Of a stretch of DNA of 64,000 bases, positions 20,107-29,420 are shown in pieces; the first letter of the stretch is position 1; each line of letters begins with the position of its first letter. The notes beneath the pieces were generated by a model, which did not search any database, had not been told where the DNA came from, and saw only the letters and a list, made by a program, of their open reading frames with translations. Location of the stretch: contig NZ_QWEI01000001.1 of the NCBI RefSeq assembly GCF_003515775.1, positions 848,106 to 912,105 on the forward strand, written 5' to 3'. This DNA is from Ureibacillus yapensis. GTDB lineage: Bacteria > Bacillota > Bacilli > Bacillales_A > Planococcaceae. Made by a program: the position numbers and the translations under genes.

Positions 20107-21300
20107 CTAATTTTTTGGCACTTCAATCATGATGGCATCCCCTTGGCCGCCACCGGAACAAATCGCTGCGATGCCAATCCCGCCGCCTCGTCTTCTTAAT
20201 TCGTATGACAATGTGAGGATAATGCGCGCTCCCGATGCCCCAATTGGGTGACCCAATGCGACCGCTCCGCCATTTACATTGACTTTTTCTGCATCCAAGC
20301 CTGCAATTTGACTGCTTACCAGAGCAACTGCAGCGAATGCTTCATTGATTTCAATCAAGTCGATGTCCTCTATCGATCTTTGAGTCTTGTTCAGCAATTC
20401 CTTGATGACAATTCCGGGCGTTTGCGGGAAATCCTTTGGCTCAACGCCTACTTCTGCATGCCCCAAAATAGTGGCAAGCGGACGGCGGCCTTCTCTCTTT
20501 GCTTTTTCTTCATTCATCAAAACGAGTGCACAAGCGCCATCATTCACTCCAGGCGCATTTCCAGCCGTGATTGTTCCCTCGGCATCAAAGGCCGGCTTTA
20601 GTTTTGATAACGCTTCCAGTGATGTATTTTTGCGTGGTGCTTCATCTTGCGAAACCGTGGAAACTTCCCCTTTACGTCCTTTTATTTCAATAGCGGTGAT
20701 TTCTTCAGCGAATTTTCCTTCTTCTATCGCTCTATAGGCTAATTGATGGCTTCTTACTGACCATTCATCTTGTGCTTCTCTTGTAAGATTAAACGTATTG
20801 GCCGTTTCGTTGCCGTAAGTCCCCATATGGACATTTTGCGGATGAAAAGCACAGGAAAGGCCATCGTAAACCATTCCATCGATTAACTTTGCATCACCCA
20901 TACGAAGTCCCCATCGACCATTTGGCAGATAATAAGGTGCATTCGACATCGATTCCATTCCGCCTGCAACGATTACTTCCTCATCTCCCAGACGGATCAA
21001 TTGGTCTGCCAACGTCACGCTTCTCATACCGGAGGCACAAACTTTGTTGATTGTTTCTGTTTTTACTGAGTAAGGAATGCCGGCTTTTGTTGCCGCTTGA
21101 CGCGATGGAATCTGTCCCTGCCCTGCTTGAAGAACAGTTCCCATGATTACTTCATTTACGTCTTGCGGTTGAATTTCGGCTCTTCTTAATGCCTCTTTAA
21201 TGGCATTTCCCCCCAGATCGCTTGCCGATAATGTTGAAAGACCTCCCCCAAACTTTCCAAACGGTGTTCTTGCCCCTTCTAAAATGACTGTTCTATTCAT
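20107..21300 (-). CDS. thl: Acetyl-CoA C-acetyltransferase (thiolase)
   Basis: 397 residues. It cleaves or condenses acetoacetyl-CoA. Catalytic residues seen are Cys88 in NKVCASGMRS, the NEAFA motif, His in GHPIGASGAR and the C-terminal CSGGGQGDA. The ATG at 21300 follows AAGGGGAT; the long upstream extension of the frame covers a hairpin and is not coding. A terminator-like hairpin and an operator-like site separate it from the Fe-S gene, so it may have partly independent expression within the operon. Confidence 0.94.
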   Translation of the reverse strand: MNRTVILEGARTPFGKFGGGLSTLSASDLGGNAIKEALRRAEIQPQDVNEVIMGTVLQAGQGQIPSRQAATKAGIPYSVKTETINKVCASGMRSVTLADQLIRLGDEEVIVAGGMESMSNAPYYLPNGRWGLRMGDAKLIDGMVYDGLSCAFHPQNVHMGTYGNETANTFNLTREAQDEWSVRSHQLAYRAIEEGKFAEEITAIEIKGRKGEVSTVSQDEAPRKNTSLEALSKLKPAFDAEGTITAGNAPGVNDGACALVLMNEEKAKREGRRPLATILGHAEVGVEPKDFPQTPGIVIKELLNKTQRSIEDIDLIEINEAFAAVALVSSQIAGLDAEKVNVNGGAVALGHPIGASGARIILTLSYELRRRGGGIGIAAICSGGGQGDAIMIEVPKN

Positions 21301-21330
21301 ATTTTCATCCCCTTTGTTTGATTTCCCCAT

Positions 21331-21348
21331 TGACTGAACGCTCGCTCG
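21331..21348. promoter_or_regulatory. Second FadR-like operator candidate, upstream of thl
   Basis: Reads CGAGCGAGCGTTCAGTCA on the minus strand. It has the same 7-4-7 layout and the same TCAGTCA half as the site at 23780-23797, but its other half is more diverged. Confidence 0.4.
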
Positions 21349-21364
21349 ACATATGTTTAATAAA

Positions 21365-21390
21365 AAAGAGAGCCAATTAGAACTCCCTTT
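21365..21390 (-). terminator. Internal hairpin between Fe-S oxidoreductase and thl
   Basis: On the minus strand AAAGGGAG pairs with CTCTCTTT (one G-U) and is followed by TTTATT. It may lower expression of the downstream genes. Confidence 0.5.
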
Positions 21391-21520
21391 TTCAACTTTC
21401 ACTATCATTTTATAAAATACTAAACTGATAATCAATTTTGATTTTTCAAAAATTTAAATTTATTCTCTTTCACGTCTCAATATTTGACCAAAAAACGTCA
21501 TTTTCATTTCATTCAAATAA

Positions 21521-23692
21521 CTACTCTACGATTGCAGCTGTCGCGGCAGGAGCTGTTTCCTCTTCTTCCTCAACTGCAATTGCAGTCTTCTCTCCGAAAA
21601 CAGAGCGTTCCAGCAGCTCGGCAATATCAAATGTACTTACCGTATCCTCGACTTCTTTTGCTTTTGTGCCATCCGAAAGCATGGTTAAACAGAATGGACA
21701 GCCTGACGAAATTATCGATGCACTTGTTGCCAACGCTTGTTCCGTACGAGCGACATTTATGCGATTGCCCACATGCTCTTCCATCCACATCAAACCGCCG
21801 CCAGCGCCGCAGCACATGGCTTCTTCCCGGTTGCGCTCCATTTCCACAAGGTTGACGCCAGGGATTGCTTTCAGAATTTCACGAGGTGCATCGTAGACAT
21901 CATTGTATCGACCTAAATAGCAAGAGTCATGGAACACGATTGTTTCATCCACGCGATAGTTCAGCGTTAGCTTTCCTTGGTTGATTAAGTCAAAAAGCAG
22001 TTCCGTATGGTGAACTACCTCGCCTTCCCAACCAAAATCTTTATATTCATTTTTAAAGATATTGTATGCATGAGGGTCGATCGTGACGATTTTCTTCACT
22101 TCATTTTTCTCGAATTCTTCGATATTGGCTGTCGCCAGTTCCTGGAATAAAAACTCATTCCCCAAACGGCGCGGCGTATCGCCTGAATTTTTTTCCTTGT
22201 TGCCTAAAATGGCAAATTTCACGCCCGCTTCATTCATTAAACGAGCAAAGGATAAAGCGATTTTTTGGGAACGGCTATCAAATGACCCCATGGACCCAAC
22301 CCAGAATAAATACTCGAAACCTTCACCGGATTTTTTTGCTTCTTTGACTGTCGGGATGTTCACTTGCGGGTCAAGGTCGCGCCAGTTCTCTTTTTCTTTT
22401 CGATTCAGCCCCCAAGGATTGCCCTGCCGTTCGATGTTGTTCATCGCGCGCTGTGCATCCGAATTTACTTTTCCCTCCGTCATCGTTAAATAACGGCGCA
22501 AGTCAATGATTTTATCCACATGCTCATTCATTACCGGACATTGATCTTCACAGTTGCGGCAAGTTGTACAAGCCCAGATTTCCTCTTCGGTAATCACGTC
22601 GCCAATCAATGACGGACTATAAATATCTTCAATCACCGCACCTTCAGCGCCGGCAGCCATTGCCAATTGATTGCCCTGCGTATTTTTGAAAAATGAATAC
22701 GGTACCCAAGGCTTTTGTTTTGTTGCAACTGACCCTGTCAATGTGAGATGGTCGCGTAATTTCACGATCAAATCCATCGGTGAAAGCATTTTCCCCGTTC
22801 CTGTCGCAGGACACATATTGGTACAGCGTCCGCATTCCACGCAGGCATATAAATCAAGCATTTGCTTTTGCGTAAAATCGGTTATTTTCCCAACGCCAAG
22901 TACCGGCATCTCGTCCTCGTCTTCCGCCTCTTCCATCGCTGCGAAGTCGATTGGGCGAAGCGTGCCAATACGATCTTGTCTATTCACGACAGCATTTAAA
23001 GTTCCTGTGATCAAGTGGAAGTGCTTCCCTTGTGGAATATAGACAAGGAATGCCAGCAATGCAGCTAAGTGTGCCCACCACATTACAAAGAACACAACCG
23101 CCGCTGCAGTTGGCGGCATCCATTGGAAGGCCCAGGCAATGCTTGATGCTACCGGCTCGGCCAACGTTAATTCATGCTGATGCCAAATGAGCGCCATTCC
23201 ATTGGCAATCAAAGTGGCAAACATCAGAACCCCTAAAAATAAATAAACAAGACCATTTTTGAAGCCGCGTTTCAGTCGTGCAAGCTTTTCCATGTAACGT
23301 CGGTAAAATGCAACGGCAACTGCGACCAAGATAACTAACACAATGATTTCTTGTGTAAAAGTGAAAACCGGGTATAACCCGCCAAGCGGCAAGTGGGAAT
23401 CCGGGGCTAGTCCTTTCCAAATCAAATCAATCGCCCCTAATTGCACTAATAAAAAGCCATAGAAAAAGGCTACGTGCACCAAGCCCATTTTTTTATCTTT
23501 CAAAAGCTTGGATTGTCCAAAAACTTTTTCTGCTAAATCTTCGATGCGTTCTTTCAGCTTTAGGTCGAAATCTTCTTTTCTTCCGAGTTTAATAAAATCA
23601 TAGCGGGTTTTTAATAAATAAAAAAATAGGCCCAATGCGTACAATACCACCGCGATGAATAGCACCCAGTTCGCGATCAGCAAACCATTCAT
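21521..23692 (-). CDS. fadF: Membrane-bound Fe-S oxidoreductase (FadF/YwjF type)
   Basis: 723 residues. About six N-terminal membrane helices (residues 5-240) resemble the gamma subunit of respiratory nitrate reductase. Two 4Fe-4S motifs follow (CVECGRCTNMCP, CTTCRNCEDQCP), then heterodisulfide-reductase-type CCG domains (HDSCYLGRYN, MCCGAGGG). It probably accepts electrons from electron-transfer flavoprotein and passes them to quinone; this is proposed for the family, not shown by sequence. It is the first gene of the beta-oxidation operon, which fits that role. The C-terminus is a low-complexity Glu/Ala tail. Confidence 0.9.
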   Translation of the reverse strand: MNGLLIANWVLFIAVVLYALGLFFYLLKTRYDFIKLGRKEDFDLKLKERIEDLAEKVFGQSKLLKDKKMGLVHVAFFYGFLLVQLGAIDLIWKGLAPDSHLPLGGLYPVFTFTQEIIVLVILVAVAVAFYRRYMEKLARLKRGFKNGLVYLFLGVLMFATLIANGMALIWHQHELTLAEPVASSIAWAFQWMPPTAAAVVFFVMWWAHLAALLAFLVYIPQGKHFHLITGTLNAVVNRQDRIGTLRPIDFAAMEEAEDEDEMPVLGVGKITDFTQKQMLDLYACVECGRCTNMCPATGTGKMLSPMDLIVKLRDHLTLTGSVATKQKPWVPYSFFKNTQGNQLAMAAGAEGAVIEDIYSPSLIGDVITEEEIWACTTCRNCEDQCPVMNEHVDKIIDLRRYLTMTEGKVNSDAQRAMNNIERQGNPWGLNRKEKENWRDLDPQVNIPTVKEAKKSGEGFEYLFWVGSMGSFDSRSQKIALSFARLMNEAGVKFAILGNKEKNSGDTPRRLGNEFLFQELATANIEEFEKNEVKKIVTIDPHAYNIFKNEYKDFGWEGEVVHHTELLFDLINQGKLTLNYRVDETIVFHDSCYLGRYNDVYDAPREILKAIPGVNLVEMERNREEAMCCGAGGGLMWMEEHVGNRINVARTEQALATSASIISSGCPFCLTMLSDGTKAKEVEDTVSTFDIAELLERSVFGEKTAIAVEEEEETAPAATAAIVE

Positions 23693-23768
23693 TCCTTCTC
23701 CCCCTTATCCCTTTTTCCCCTTTGAATTTACAGTGCTGAATAGTTAATAGGTTCCAATTTATGATTCT

Positions 23769-23798
23769 AGTGTAAAATATGAATGATTATTCAGTCAA
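23769..23798 (-). promoter_or_regulatory. Promoter of the fatty-acid degradation operon with overlapping FadR box
   Basis: Minus-strand TTGACT and TACACT are 18 bp apart. The 18-mer TGAATGATTATTCAGTCA (23780-23797) overlaps the -35 box and spacer. It differs by one base from the B. subtilis FadR box TGAATGANTANTCATTCA. Binding there would block RNA polymerase. Confidence 0.75.
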
Positions 23799-23977
23799 CC
23801 TATTGTTGGAAAATTTATAAAAATCGGACAATTGAATCCACAGTTTATTATACGCTGCCTTTTTGTTTATTTCTTCGACAATCATTATTCTTTTTTCTCG
23901 GAAAAAACCGCAAATAATTGCAGTAAGACAAAAAAAAGAGGAGCAGCCAAATATAATTTAGCTCTCCTTTTGTGTAC

Positions 23978-24538
23978 TTATTTAAAAACATCCCCGCTGC
24001 GAATATACTCTACATCCTTTACTTGCAAACGGAAATTTACTACTCGTGCTGCTGCAAAGAAATAATCGGATAGTCGATTCAAATATTTTTGGACAATAAC
24101 CGGAACATCCTCCACTTCGTTTGTTAATGTGACAACTCGGCGTTCCGCTCGGCGTGTCACTGTACGTGCGATATGGAGGGTTGCTGCAGCAGGTGTTCCG
24201 CCCGGCAGGATAAATCTTTTTAAAGGGGGCGCTTCCTCCGAAAGGACATCGATTCTTTTTTCCAATGCCTCAATCGAGCTTTCTTGCAGTTTATAGCGAC
24301 GCTCCTTCATGACATTTGCCAAATCACCGCCGCAATCAAACAGCTCGTGCTGGATGGTTTCAAGGTCTTGCAGCATATCTTGAAATACCGTTGAATCCAG
24401 TTCAGTGATCGCCTTGCCAACAAATGAGTTCAACTCATCAATCGTGCCATATGCCTCTACTCTTAAATCGTCCTTACGAACACGGCCACCCATTAAACTT
24501 GTTTTGCCTTGATCCCCTGTTTTTGTGTAAAGTTTCAT
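23978..24538 (-). CDS. cobO: Cob(I)alamin adenosyltransferase (PduO type)
   Basis: 186 residues. It attaches the adenosyl group of ATP to reduced cobalamin, making the cofactor that IcmF needs. The N-terminal TKTGDQGKTSLMGG ATP-binding motif and RRAERRVV near the C-terminus identify the PduO family. That family is structurally unrelated to CobA/BtuR, so the gene symbol is generic. The ATG at 24538 follows a GGGGAT site and is one base behind the CbiZ stop. It is the last gene of the riboswitch-controlled B12 operon. Confidence 0.93.
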   Translation of the reverse strand: MKLYTKTGDQGKTSLMGGRVRKDDLRVEAYGTIDELNSFVGKAITELDSTVFQDMLQDLETIQHELFDCGGDLANVMKERRYKLQESSIEALEKRIDVLSEEAPPLKRFILPGGTPAAATLHIARTVTRRAERRVVTLTNEVEDVPVIVQKYLNRLSDYFFAAARVVNFRLQVKDVEYIRSGDVFK

Positions 24539-24539
24539 T

Positions 24540-26000
24540 TTAAGAATCCCCTTTTTTATATATTTGGATTGCTTCCACGGTTGCTTCAAAAACGCCCCTG
24601 CCTATGATTTGCCCGACTTCCGTAATCGGGCCGCCATATTGGAAATATTGCCCTTGCTGTGTTGCTGCGATCAACAAACTATCTGTCGGTGTACCCGTTG
24701 CGATTGTATTCGAAATGCGATCAATCACTTCTTCATGGGCGAGTGCCTTTGACTTTGCCTCCGTTGCCGTCATCATGGCCTGCACAAAAGCTTCATCCGA
24801 TAGTTTTCCATTGATTACGACCCATGTATTAATGGTTCCGACCTTAAACACATTTTTGCGCTTATAACTTTGCGATACATCAACGGCACTGCCGACTCCA
24901 GCCGTAACGACAACGAAAACTTCCCCAAAGTCCGTCTCGTATTTTTTCAGCACAGCGTTTCCCGTATCAACGGCCGTCATCATCCCAATGGTGTTTGTTG
25001 GGGAAAAGCCTTGTTCGATTATATATTGCCAAAACTCTTCCTTTACATTTTCAATATCATATTGCGGTTCCACCGTCCGATTGATGAAGGTCGAATACCA
25101 ACCAAGCCCTGCATTATGAACAGCCGACGATAGCACTCTCAAGGGAAAAGCGGAACGAAACGCTACATACTCTTGTTGTATGCTAAAAGAGTTGTCTGTA
25201 ATCATTTTTTCCTGTTGTTCTTGCAAATCCGGCAAGATGGTCATTTGGGGTTTTGGCTGTTCCGGATGCGCCTGCAATGAAATGCGCGCATGATAAACAT
25301 CCATAATCTGTTCGGTTAGCAAAACTTCGTGAGGAGCCCCGAATGCCTTCACTCTTCCATTTTCCATTAACAGCAATTCGTCGCAATATAATGCAGCGAG
25401 ATTGATATCATGAAATACAGAAACCACGGTTAAACCGTTTTGCATAACTTCTTTTCGAATCATATCCAAAATTTGCTTTTGATGGGCAATATCTAGGTGA
25501 TTTGTTGGCTCATCCAGCAAAAGGAGATTGGAAGCTTGAGCCAAAGCCTGTGCAATAAAAACTCTTTGCTGTTCGCCACCGGATAAATGATCGATAGTAT
25601 GTTCTTCATATTTTTCCACGCCGGTTTGCCGCATTGCTTTTTTTACGGCTTTTTCATCTTCTTCTTGCCAACTAGAGAAAAAACCCGATTGATGCGGATA
25701 GCGGCCAATCGATACGGTTTCGCGAACCGTATTCGAAAATGACGAGGCACTCAATTGCGGTAAAATCGTCATCTTTTTTGCCAGCTGGCGAGGAGAATAT
25801 TCGTTTAAATCGGCTCCATCGATAATTACCTTTCCCCCAGAAGGCGGCATAATGCCGCTGATTACTTTTAATAAGGTGGATTTTCCGCAACCATTTGGAC
25901 CAAGAATCCCCAAAATCTTTCCTTTTTCCACCTTGAATGAAATATCGGAGAAGATGTTTTTTGATCCATAACTACCCGACAAATTATGTACTTCAAGCAT
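24540..26000 (-). CDS. btuD: Cobalamin ABC transporter ATPase fused to CbiZ amidohydrolase
   Basis: 486 residues with two domains. Residues 1 to about 255 are an ABC ATPase (Walker A GPNGCGKST at 34-42, LSGGEQQRV, LLLDEPTNHLD). Residues about 290-486 match CbiZ, which removes the aminopropanol side chain of adenosyl-pseudocobinamide so foreign corrinoids can be rebuilt (TAGVGSAVD, GTINTWVVINGKLSDEA, TATGTPTDS-type motifs). The B. subtilis relative is YvrA. The ATG at 26000 follows GGAGGTGA; the 50 upstream in-frame codons overlap btuC and are not used. Confidence 0.9.
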   Translation of the reverse strand: MLEVHNLSGSYGSKNIFSDISFKVEKGKILGILGPNGCGKSTLLKVISGIMPPSGGKVIIDGADLNEYSPRQLAKKMTILPQLSASSFSNTVRETVSIGRYPHQSGFFSSWQEEDEKAVKKAMRQTGVEKYEEHTIDHLSGGEQQRVFIAQALAQASNLLLLDEPTNHLDIAHQKQILDMIRKEVMQNGLTVVSVFHDINLAALYCDELLLMENGRVKAFGAPHEVLLTEQIMDVYHARISLQAHPEQPKPQMTILPDLQEQQEKMITDNSFSIQQEYVAFRSAFPLRVLSSAVHNAGLGWYSTFINRTVEPQYDIENVKEEFWQYIIEQGFSPTNTIGMMTAVDTGNAVLKKYETDFGEVFVVVTAGVGSAVDVSQSYKRKNVFKVGTINTWVVINGKLSDEAFVQAMMTATEAKSKALAHEEVIDRISNTIATGTPTDSLLIAATQQGQYFQYGGPITEVGQIIGRGVFEATVEAIQIYKKGDS

Positions 26001-26004
26001 TTCC

Positions 26005-27000
26005 TCACCTCCTAGCTCTGCGTTGTTTAAAGAAGATATATGAAAAAACGGGCGCCCCGATAAAGGCCGTAATAACCCCAATCGGCAATTCAGCCGGCGA
26101 AATGATGGTGCGCGACACCAAATCGCAGATGATGAGTAAACTGGCTCCATTGATAAACGATAAAGTTAACAGGTGCCGATGATCAGTTCCCCAAAGCATC
26201 CTTGTCATATGGGGAACGACCAGCCCGACAAACCCAATTGCCCCCGAAACAGCCACCGCCGCGCCGGTAAGCATGGAACCACCGGCCAAAAGCGCATACT
26301 TTCGCCTCTTCACATTCACTCCCAACGATTGGGCACGTTCATCGCCATACATCATGGCATTTAATTCGCGTCGATTAAACCATAGGATGGTGAATCCAAT
26401 GAGTACAAATGGCAGAATCATTTGAACATACGGCCAGCCGCGCATGGAAACACTCCCCAAAAGCCAGCTCATGATTTCTCTTAACTGATTATTGCTGAGC
26501 GCAATCATCAAAGAAATGCAAGACCCCAAGAAAGAACTGAAAATGACCCCCGTCAGGATGAGTGTTTCCATTTTCATCGACCGATCGATGAGGCGTGCAA
26601 AGCTTAGAACAAGAATCATTGTGATAAATGCACCCGTCATTCCAAATAGCGGCAACGTATATGTCCCGATTAGAGGAATGGAAAAGGTAAAGAAAATGGT
26701 CGCCACCGCTCCAAGCGAGGCACCGGAAGAGACGCCCAGCGTATATGGGTCAGCCAGCGGGTTTTTAAGCAATCCCTGAAAAGCCGCACCCGCGATAGCT
26801 AAAGATGCGCCTACCAAACCGGCCAAAATGACTCGGGGCATGCGAATACTCCATAAAATGTTATAAGCACCTGGATTGGTTTCTTGATCCCACAAGGTTG
26901 AAAAAGGGACATCGGCGGTACCAATTGATACGCCCAGCCAAATGCTGATCATTAAAATTACAAGAGAGGAACTATAAGCAAGCATTATTTTCTTTTTCAC
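26005..27000 (-). CDS. btuC: Cobalamin/iron-siderophore type ABC permease BtuC
   Basis: 331 residues with about ten membrane helices, of the FecCD/BtuC family. It forms the membrane channel of a vitamin B12 importer. Family signatures are IRMPRVILAGLVGASLA, the NPLADPYTLGVSSGASLGA segment, and GFVGLVVPHMTR, which contacts the ATPase. The cobalamin riboswitch upstream and the CbiZ-fused ATPase downstream fix the substrate as a corrinoid. The binding protein BtuF is not in this window and must be encoded elsewhere. Confidence 0.92.
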   Translation of the reverse strand: MKKKIMLAYSSSLVILMISIWLGVSIGTADVPFSTLWDQETNPGAYNILWSIRMPRVILAGLVGASLAIAGAAFQGLLKNPLADPYTLGVSSGASLGAVATIFFTFSIPLIGTYTLPLFGMTGAFITMILVLSFARLIDRSMKMETLILTGVIFSSFLGSCISLMIALSNNQLREIMSWLLGSVSMRGWPYVQMILPFVLIGFTILWFNRRELNAMMYGDERAQSLGVNVKRRKYALLAGGSMLTGAAVAVSGAIGFVGLVVPHMTRMLWGTDHRHLLTLSFINGASLLIICDLVSRTIISPAELPIGVITAFIGAPVFSYIFFKQRRARR

Positions 27001-27118
27001 TTGTTTCCTCGCGTCTATCTTTTGCTATTAATTGTTTTTTAATATACTTTGTCATTTCTTTCTGCTCCCGATTTTCCTAGTCCACTTACATAAGGATTAA
27101 TATTTTTCCAAAATAAAA

Positions 27119-27143
27119 AGTCTCCCGGCATGAGCGAGAGACT
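27119..27143 (-). terminator. Riboswitch-linked terminator before btuC
   Basis: On the minus strand AGTCTC pairs with GAGACT, extended by inner GC pairs, followed by TTTTTATTTT. Lying between the B12 riboswitch and btuC, it is the likely expression platform. Confidence 0.8.
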
Positions 27144-27209
27144 TCAACAATCTAAAAATATAGCGATCATTAGCCCTCCCCTTATTCCTCGTAAGGTTAG
27201 AATCTTCTG

Positions 27210-27382
27210 CATAAAGGCAGGTCTCCTGGCTTATGTTCTTCGTGAAATCATCCTTCCCATTACAAAGTACGCAATAGTGGCTCTATGATTCACTCCCATT
27301 TACAGTTGCGGGACAGCGCCGGTCTTTCACTGGCTTCCCTTTTACTCTTTTTAGCAAAATAGTTTGCAAAAAGACCTTTATG
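27210..27382 (-). ncRNA. Cobalamin riboswitch
   Basis: The minus strand carries the B12 box (AAGCCAGGAGACCTGCCT, 27215-27232). Upstream of it are the conserved GCCAGTGAAAGACCGGC and GTCCCGCAACTG elements. The ends pair as P1: CATAAAGG (27375-27382) with CCTTTATG (27210-27217). It should shut the btuC operon off when adenosylcobalamin is plentiful, through the terminator at 27119-27143. Confidence 0.95.
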
Positions 27383-27569
27383 TTTCTATTGTTAGTCTCT
27401 ATTATACTTTATTTCAAAAGTTTGTATAGCTTTGCATTCAATGCTTCCCATATTAATGGTTCTTGAAGCATATACTTTTTATGAATCATTAATCAGCATG
27501 GTGTATTATTATGCTAAACTAAAATTTAAACGGACGTATGAAGCAATCACATTTGAAAGAAGTGTTTTT

Positions 27570-28202
27570 TTGAGTTTATTCTTTACCTATCTTTTAGCTG
27601 GTCTTTCAATTGCCATGCCTGTGGGGGCAATCAGTGTCGAAATGATGAAGCAAGGTTTAAAAAAGGGTTTTTTGCATGGCTGGGCTGTCGGATTGGGTGG
27701 AATGACGGTCGATCTCTTATTGATAATGGCGCTCTATTTGGGGTTGGCATCCATTCTTTCTTTACCTTATATTCAAATACCGATGTGGCTGATTGGTGCT
27801 TGTTTCCTGGCCTTTTTAGGTTTTGATTCGATTAAAAACGCAAACCAGGATATTCAACTTGCTGGCGAGCCTGTCAACAAATCCTTTCTCAGCTCCTACC
27901 GAAATGGTTTGCTTGTCGCATTTTCGCCAGGAAATCTGGTGTTTTGGATATCCGTTTTCGGAGCAGTTCTAACTGATTCCTATGATATCGAACAACCTGC
28001 CAAGTTTTTAATTGTTGCCGCGGGGATTTTAGCCGGCATTCTAGTGCATGATGTTGGGCTTCTTTCCATTGTCGCCTTGACACGGAAAGTCATGAATCAA
28101 ACAATGATTAAATGGGCATCGATTGTTGCCGGGTTTATTTTAATCGGTTTTGCGGGATACTTCTTCTACAAGTTTTTGACGGCACTTAAAACGTTTCTTT
28201 AA
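27570..28202 (+). CDS. LysE-family amino-acid exporter
   Basis: About 210 residues with six membrane helices. The hallmark LysE/RhtB opening is present: LLAGLSIAMPVGAISVEMMKQGLKKG, followed by GWAVGLGGMTVDLL, and FSPGNLVFWISVFGAV in the middle. Start is uncertain. The frame is open back to 27432, but the homologous part begins at the TTG at 27570, behind AAAGAAGTG, and an apparent -10 region (TATTATTAT) lies in the upstream stretch. It faces away from the B12 operon. Substrate cannot be told from sequence. Confidence 0.85.
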   Translation: MSLFFTYLLAGLSIAMPVGAISVEMMKQGLKKGFLHGWAVGLGGMTVDLLLIMALYLGLASILSLPYIQIPMWLIGACFLAFLGFDSIKNANQDIQLAGEPVNKSFLSSYRNGLLVAFSPGNLVFWISVFGAVLTDSYDIEQPAKFLIVAAGILAGILVHDVGLLSIVALTRKVMNQTMIKWASIVAGFILIGFAGYFFYKFLTALKTFL

Positions 28203-28205
28203 TAT

Positions 28206-28250
28206 AAAAAGCCTGAATCTTCAGACGGAGCTTGGAGATTCAGGCTTTTT
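28206..28250. terminator. Bidirectional terminator between lysE-like gene and SLH/CAP gene
   Basis: AAAAAGCCTGAATCT and AGATTCAGGCTTTTT form a 15-bp stem with T-runs on both strands between two convergent genes. Confidence 0.9.
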
Positions 28251-28257
28251 TCGTGGA

Positions 28258-29283
28258 TTAAGGCCGGATGAAATGTTGTGTCCAGTAGTTTCCTTCCGCT
28301 GCATAGCCCACACCGATATGCGTATAGGCCGGGTTTAATATATTTGCACGATGTCCTTCTGAGTCCATCCATGCCTGAACGACCTCTTTAGGCGTCGTTT
28401 GGCCCATGGCGATATTTTCACCAGCCGCTTGATAGGAAATGCCCAAACTATTCATCAAATCAAACGGACTTCCGTAAGTTGGACTTTTGTGCTCAAAGTA
28501 ATTATTCTTCGACATATCATCTGATTTTATTTGGGCAGAATTCATAACTTCTTCATGAACTTTCAGTGGGCTCAGTCCATATTTTTTTCTTTGACTATTC
28601 GTATATTCTACCACTTCCATCTCAAAACTGCTGCTGTATTCTGTTTTTACTTGCTTAGGCGTTTGACCAGGTTCATATGCTTCCGCTCTCACCACAAAAG
28701 AGGCCATTTGTCCACGCAACACGGGCGCATTCGGTGAAAATGTGTTAGCAGTAGTCCCTTTTGTAATTCCAGCATTGTAAATAGCTTGGATATAATGTTG
28801 ATAACCTGATGTCATGCTAACATCTCTAAAAGGCAGCGTTACCGCTTCCGGCAGCCGAAGATTATATGCCTTTACAAGAATGATTGCCATTTGCGCTCTC
28901 GTTAATGAGTCGCCCGGCCTAAAGCTTTGATCGTCGAAGCCACCAATAATATTGTTTGCATATAATGCATTGATTTGCTTAAAGTATGGGGATGAGGAAG
29001 GGACATCGTTGAATACTTGCTTTGTATAGTTGGATGTTTCCAGATTTAAAGCTTTCGCCAAAATAACAGCCGCTTGTCCACGAGTCAATGATTGGGAAGG
29101 TTTAAAAGTTCCATCAGGAAAGCCGTTCAGCACGCCTCGGTCAACAAGCTGCTTAATCGCTGGATAATGGGCATTTGAGGTATCCAAATCCGAGAAATTC
29201 ATCGTTTCCGCACTGGCAAGCGGGATTGCAATCACTGCGGTTGCCGACAGAGCGGCTAAATAGGCTGCGTAACGTTTATTCAT
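28258..29283 (-). CDS. SLH-domain surface protein with C-terminal CAP (SCP/YkwD) domain
   Basis: 341 residues. A signal peptide (about 1-25, ending ASA) precedes three SLH repeats (each with a TRGQ/TRAQ/LRGQ motif), which bind pyruvylated wall polymer. Residues about 215-341 form a CAP domain (YFEHKSPTYGSPFDLM, AGENIAMGQ, WMDSEGHRANILNP). CAP proteins of spore formers include YkwD and SafA-linked forms; the function here is unknown. The ATG at 29283 lies 9 bases from AAGGAG; a TTG three codons earlier touches the site and is not used. Confidence 0.92.
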   Translation of the reverse strand: MNKRYAAYLAALSATAVIAIPLASAETMNFSDLDTSNAHYPAIKQLVDRGVLNGFPDGTFKPSQSLTRGQAAVILAKALNLETSNYTKQVFNDVPSSSPYFKQINALYANNIIGGFDDQSFRPGDSLTRAQMAIILVKAYNLRLPEAVTLPFRDVSMTSGYQHYIQAIYNAGITKGTTANTFSPNAPVLRGQMASFVVRAEAYEPGQTPKQVKTEYSSSFEMEVVEYTNSQRKKYGLSPLKVHEEVMNSAQIKSDDMSKNNYFEHKSPTYGSPFDLMNSLGISYQAAGENIAMGQTTPKEVVQAWMDSEGHRANILNPAYTHIGVGYAAEGNYWTQHFIRP

Positions 29284-29420
29284 TTGTTTCAACTCCTTAG
29301 TAGTCTATTAAAACCTTATCACACCCTTTTTGATGAAACTAGGTACATATTGGGTGAAAAGGCGGTTATAGGTTTTATAACCTTTTTCATAGTTTAGAAA
29401 ACTACTTAGGGTGATTTTTC

